Source of the DNA: Botryotinia globosa | Taxonomy: Eukaryota; Ascomycota; Leotiomycetes; Helotiales; Sclerotiniaceae | Assembly (NCBI GenBank): GCA_014898425.1 | Contig: RCSZ01000027.1 | Coordinates: 183,081-247,080 of the forward strand | DNA length: 64,000 nt | Direction of reading: 5' to 3' | Shown here: positions 62,831-64,000 of the stretch, piece by piece | How positions within the stretch are numbered: position 1 is the stretch's first letter | Layout of the letters: each line of letters begins with the position of its first letter | Program-made: the position numbers and the translations under genes | Notes under the pieces: generated by a model | The model's input: the letters and a program-made list of their open reading frames with translations, nothing else | Database searches by the model: none | Told to the model about the DNA's origin: nothing

Positions 62831-64000
62831 TAATTATTATTTTGAGGATTTTATTGGTGGTTAGTATTAATAGTAACCTTAATCTTAAGGGGGGTGGTGA
62901 TCTAACCAAAAACGTTTCAATTGGTTATTACCTTTTTTAGCTTCAATTTAAAACTTTTCGAAAATCTGAAAAAAGAAATGAATAAAAATTCAATTGAATT
63001 ATATTTATTCGAAATTAGAATTTCGAAATCTTTTATATTAAGGTTTTTGTATTTAATTAAAATAATTTTAATTTTAAAAAGATTGAAGGAAAACTATAGT
63101 AATTTTTAAAAACAGGGGGGGGGGGGGATTAGCGAAAAAGTATTAAAAGTTATAAATTGATCACCACCTTTTCTAACCTTAATTTAAAACTTTTTGAAAA
63201 TCTGAAAAAAGAAATTAATAAAAATTCAATTGAATTATATTTATTCGAAATTAAAATTTGAAAAACTTTTAAATTAAAGCTTTAAAATCGAATTGAAATA
63301 ACCCTAATTTTGAAGAAAATTGAAAAAGCTATAATAATTTATGAAAAATAGGGGGGGTGGTGATTAGCAAAAAAGTATTAAAAGTTATCAATTGGTTATT
63401 ACCTTTTTTAGCCTCAATTTAAAGCTTTTCGAAAATCTAAAAAAAGAAATTAATAGAAATTCAATTAAATAATATTTATTTGAAATTAGAATTCAAAAAG
63501 TTTTTATAATAAAGTTTTTATATCGAATCAAAATAATCTTAATTTTGAAAAATTTGAAAGGATTAAAGAAAAAGTTATGGTAATTTTTGAAGGCAAAGAA
63601 ATGGTAACCAGCAAAATAAATAAATTTGATTATCACCTCCAATTTAATATTAAATAGAAAATTTAATAAAGTTTTATAAAGAATTAGGGCTTATTTTCAA
63701 TAATATATTGAATTTTGAAAATAGATTTGAATTATTTTTTAAATTGATCGATTTGTACTAGTTTTGGAAAAGCTTTAATTTGTATAATGATAACCAACCG
63801 AAAAGAGGTATGGGGTAGTTGAATTATATAATCGAAATTTCAATATTAACCTAATATTAATAAGAATAATAAGAATAATAAGAATAATAAGAATAATAAG
63901 AATAATAAGAATAATAAGAATAATAAGAATAATAAGAATAATACAGAAAATAAGAATAATACGGAAAAAAAAAAGAAAAGAATAATAATAAGAAAATTTT
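62831..64000 (+). repeat. Array unit 9 (runs off the window)
   Basis: Three U modules (about 62925, 63162, 63396), V (about 63632), 9-bp (AATAATAAG)n tail at 63861-63941. A run of 13 G at 63115-63127 replaces the usual GGGGGGTGGT. Confidence 0.8.

Larger units (their letters stand above)
48672..64000 (+). repeat. Complex head-to-tail repeat array, nine units, continuing past the window
   Basis: Units begin with a header (CTATTATTCCGAGGATTTTA, then GGTGGTCAGTACTAGTGG, then CCCTAARGGGGGTGGT) at about 48672, 50366, 52006, 53401, 55151, 59360, 59728, 61347 and 62831. Each header is followed by 2-4 modules U of ~200 bp (the sixth unit is cut short), a closing module V of ~170 bp and an A-rich tail of AAT/AAG minisatellites. 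All units have the same orientation. Modules are bordered by ACCACC at the left and GGGGTGGTGATTA at the right. Copies 1 and 7 keep most G and C; the others show transition-type decay. Confidence 0.88.

Overview
The window looks like a repeat-dominated, extremely AT-rich block of a filamentous ascomycete (Pezizomycotina) genome carrying one gene-bearing island. The evidence is: (i) recognisable Ty1/copia-type retrotransposons whose frames are full of TAA/TAG/TGA; (ii) differences between repeat copies that are overwhelmingly C-to-T and G-to-A, as expected of repeat-induced point mutation (RIP); (iii) fungal-style introns (GTGAGT donor, CTAAC branch site, short length) in the single gene; (iv) an abrupt switch to ordinary base composition at about 46.03-48.76 kb. 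A Leotiomycete-like relative is only a guess. I saw no rRNA, tRNA, CRISPR or prokaryotic gene.

Layout. 0-1.2 kb: two inverted copies of a miniature LTR element (TRIM-like; 143-bp LTRs). 1.2-15 kb: decayed repeats, including an LTR retrotransposon (R1, minus strand, 221-bp LTR), three copies of a ~400-bp dispersed repeat, a MITE, and a ~2-kb element with inverted ends. 15-24.4 kb: two copies of a >1.2-kb repeat (Q), MITEs, a solo TRIM LTR with a clean target duplication, and a 9-bp minisatellite. 24.4-45.1 kb: a deep nest. Copia copy 2 is split by Copia copy 1 (complete, 25772-32052), which itself carries two MITEs. Copy 2's tail carries a solo LTR. Its 3' LTR is split by a third Copia element (33701-44624), whose own 3' LTR is split by retrotransposon R2 (38241-44384), which in turn carries another solo LTR. 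Target-site duplications and paralogous empty sites inside the window support most of these steps.

46.03-48.76 kb: the only real gene, on the minus strand. It is an uncharacterised fungal protein with two clear exons, a well-formed first intron and an ambiguous middle that is either a 283-nt intron or a frameshifted, nonsense-mutated exon. It is followed directly by 48.67-64 kb, a head-to-tail array of nine complex repeat units. Each has a header, 2-4 modules of ~200 bp bordered by ACCACC...GGTGGT inverted motifs, a closing module and an A-rich minisatellite tail. The array runs off the window end.

Functionally, only the island gene is a candidate for a working gene. Everything else is mobile DNA and its RIP-mutated debris. 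The relatively unmutated inserts (MITE at 28284, MITE at 30825, solo LTRs at 17072 and 38984, insert at 34759) probably arrived after, or were too short for, the mutation that affected their hosts.
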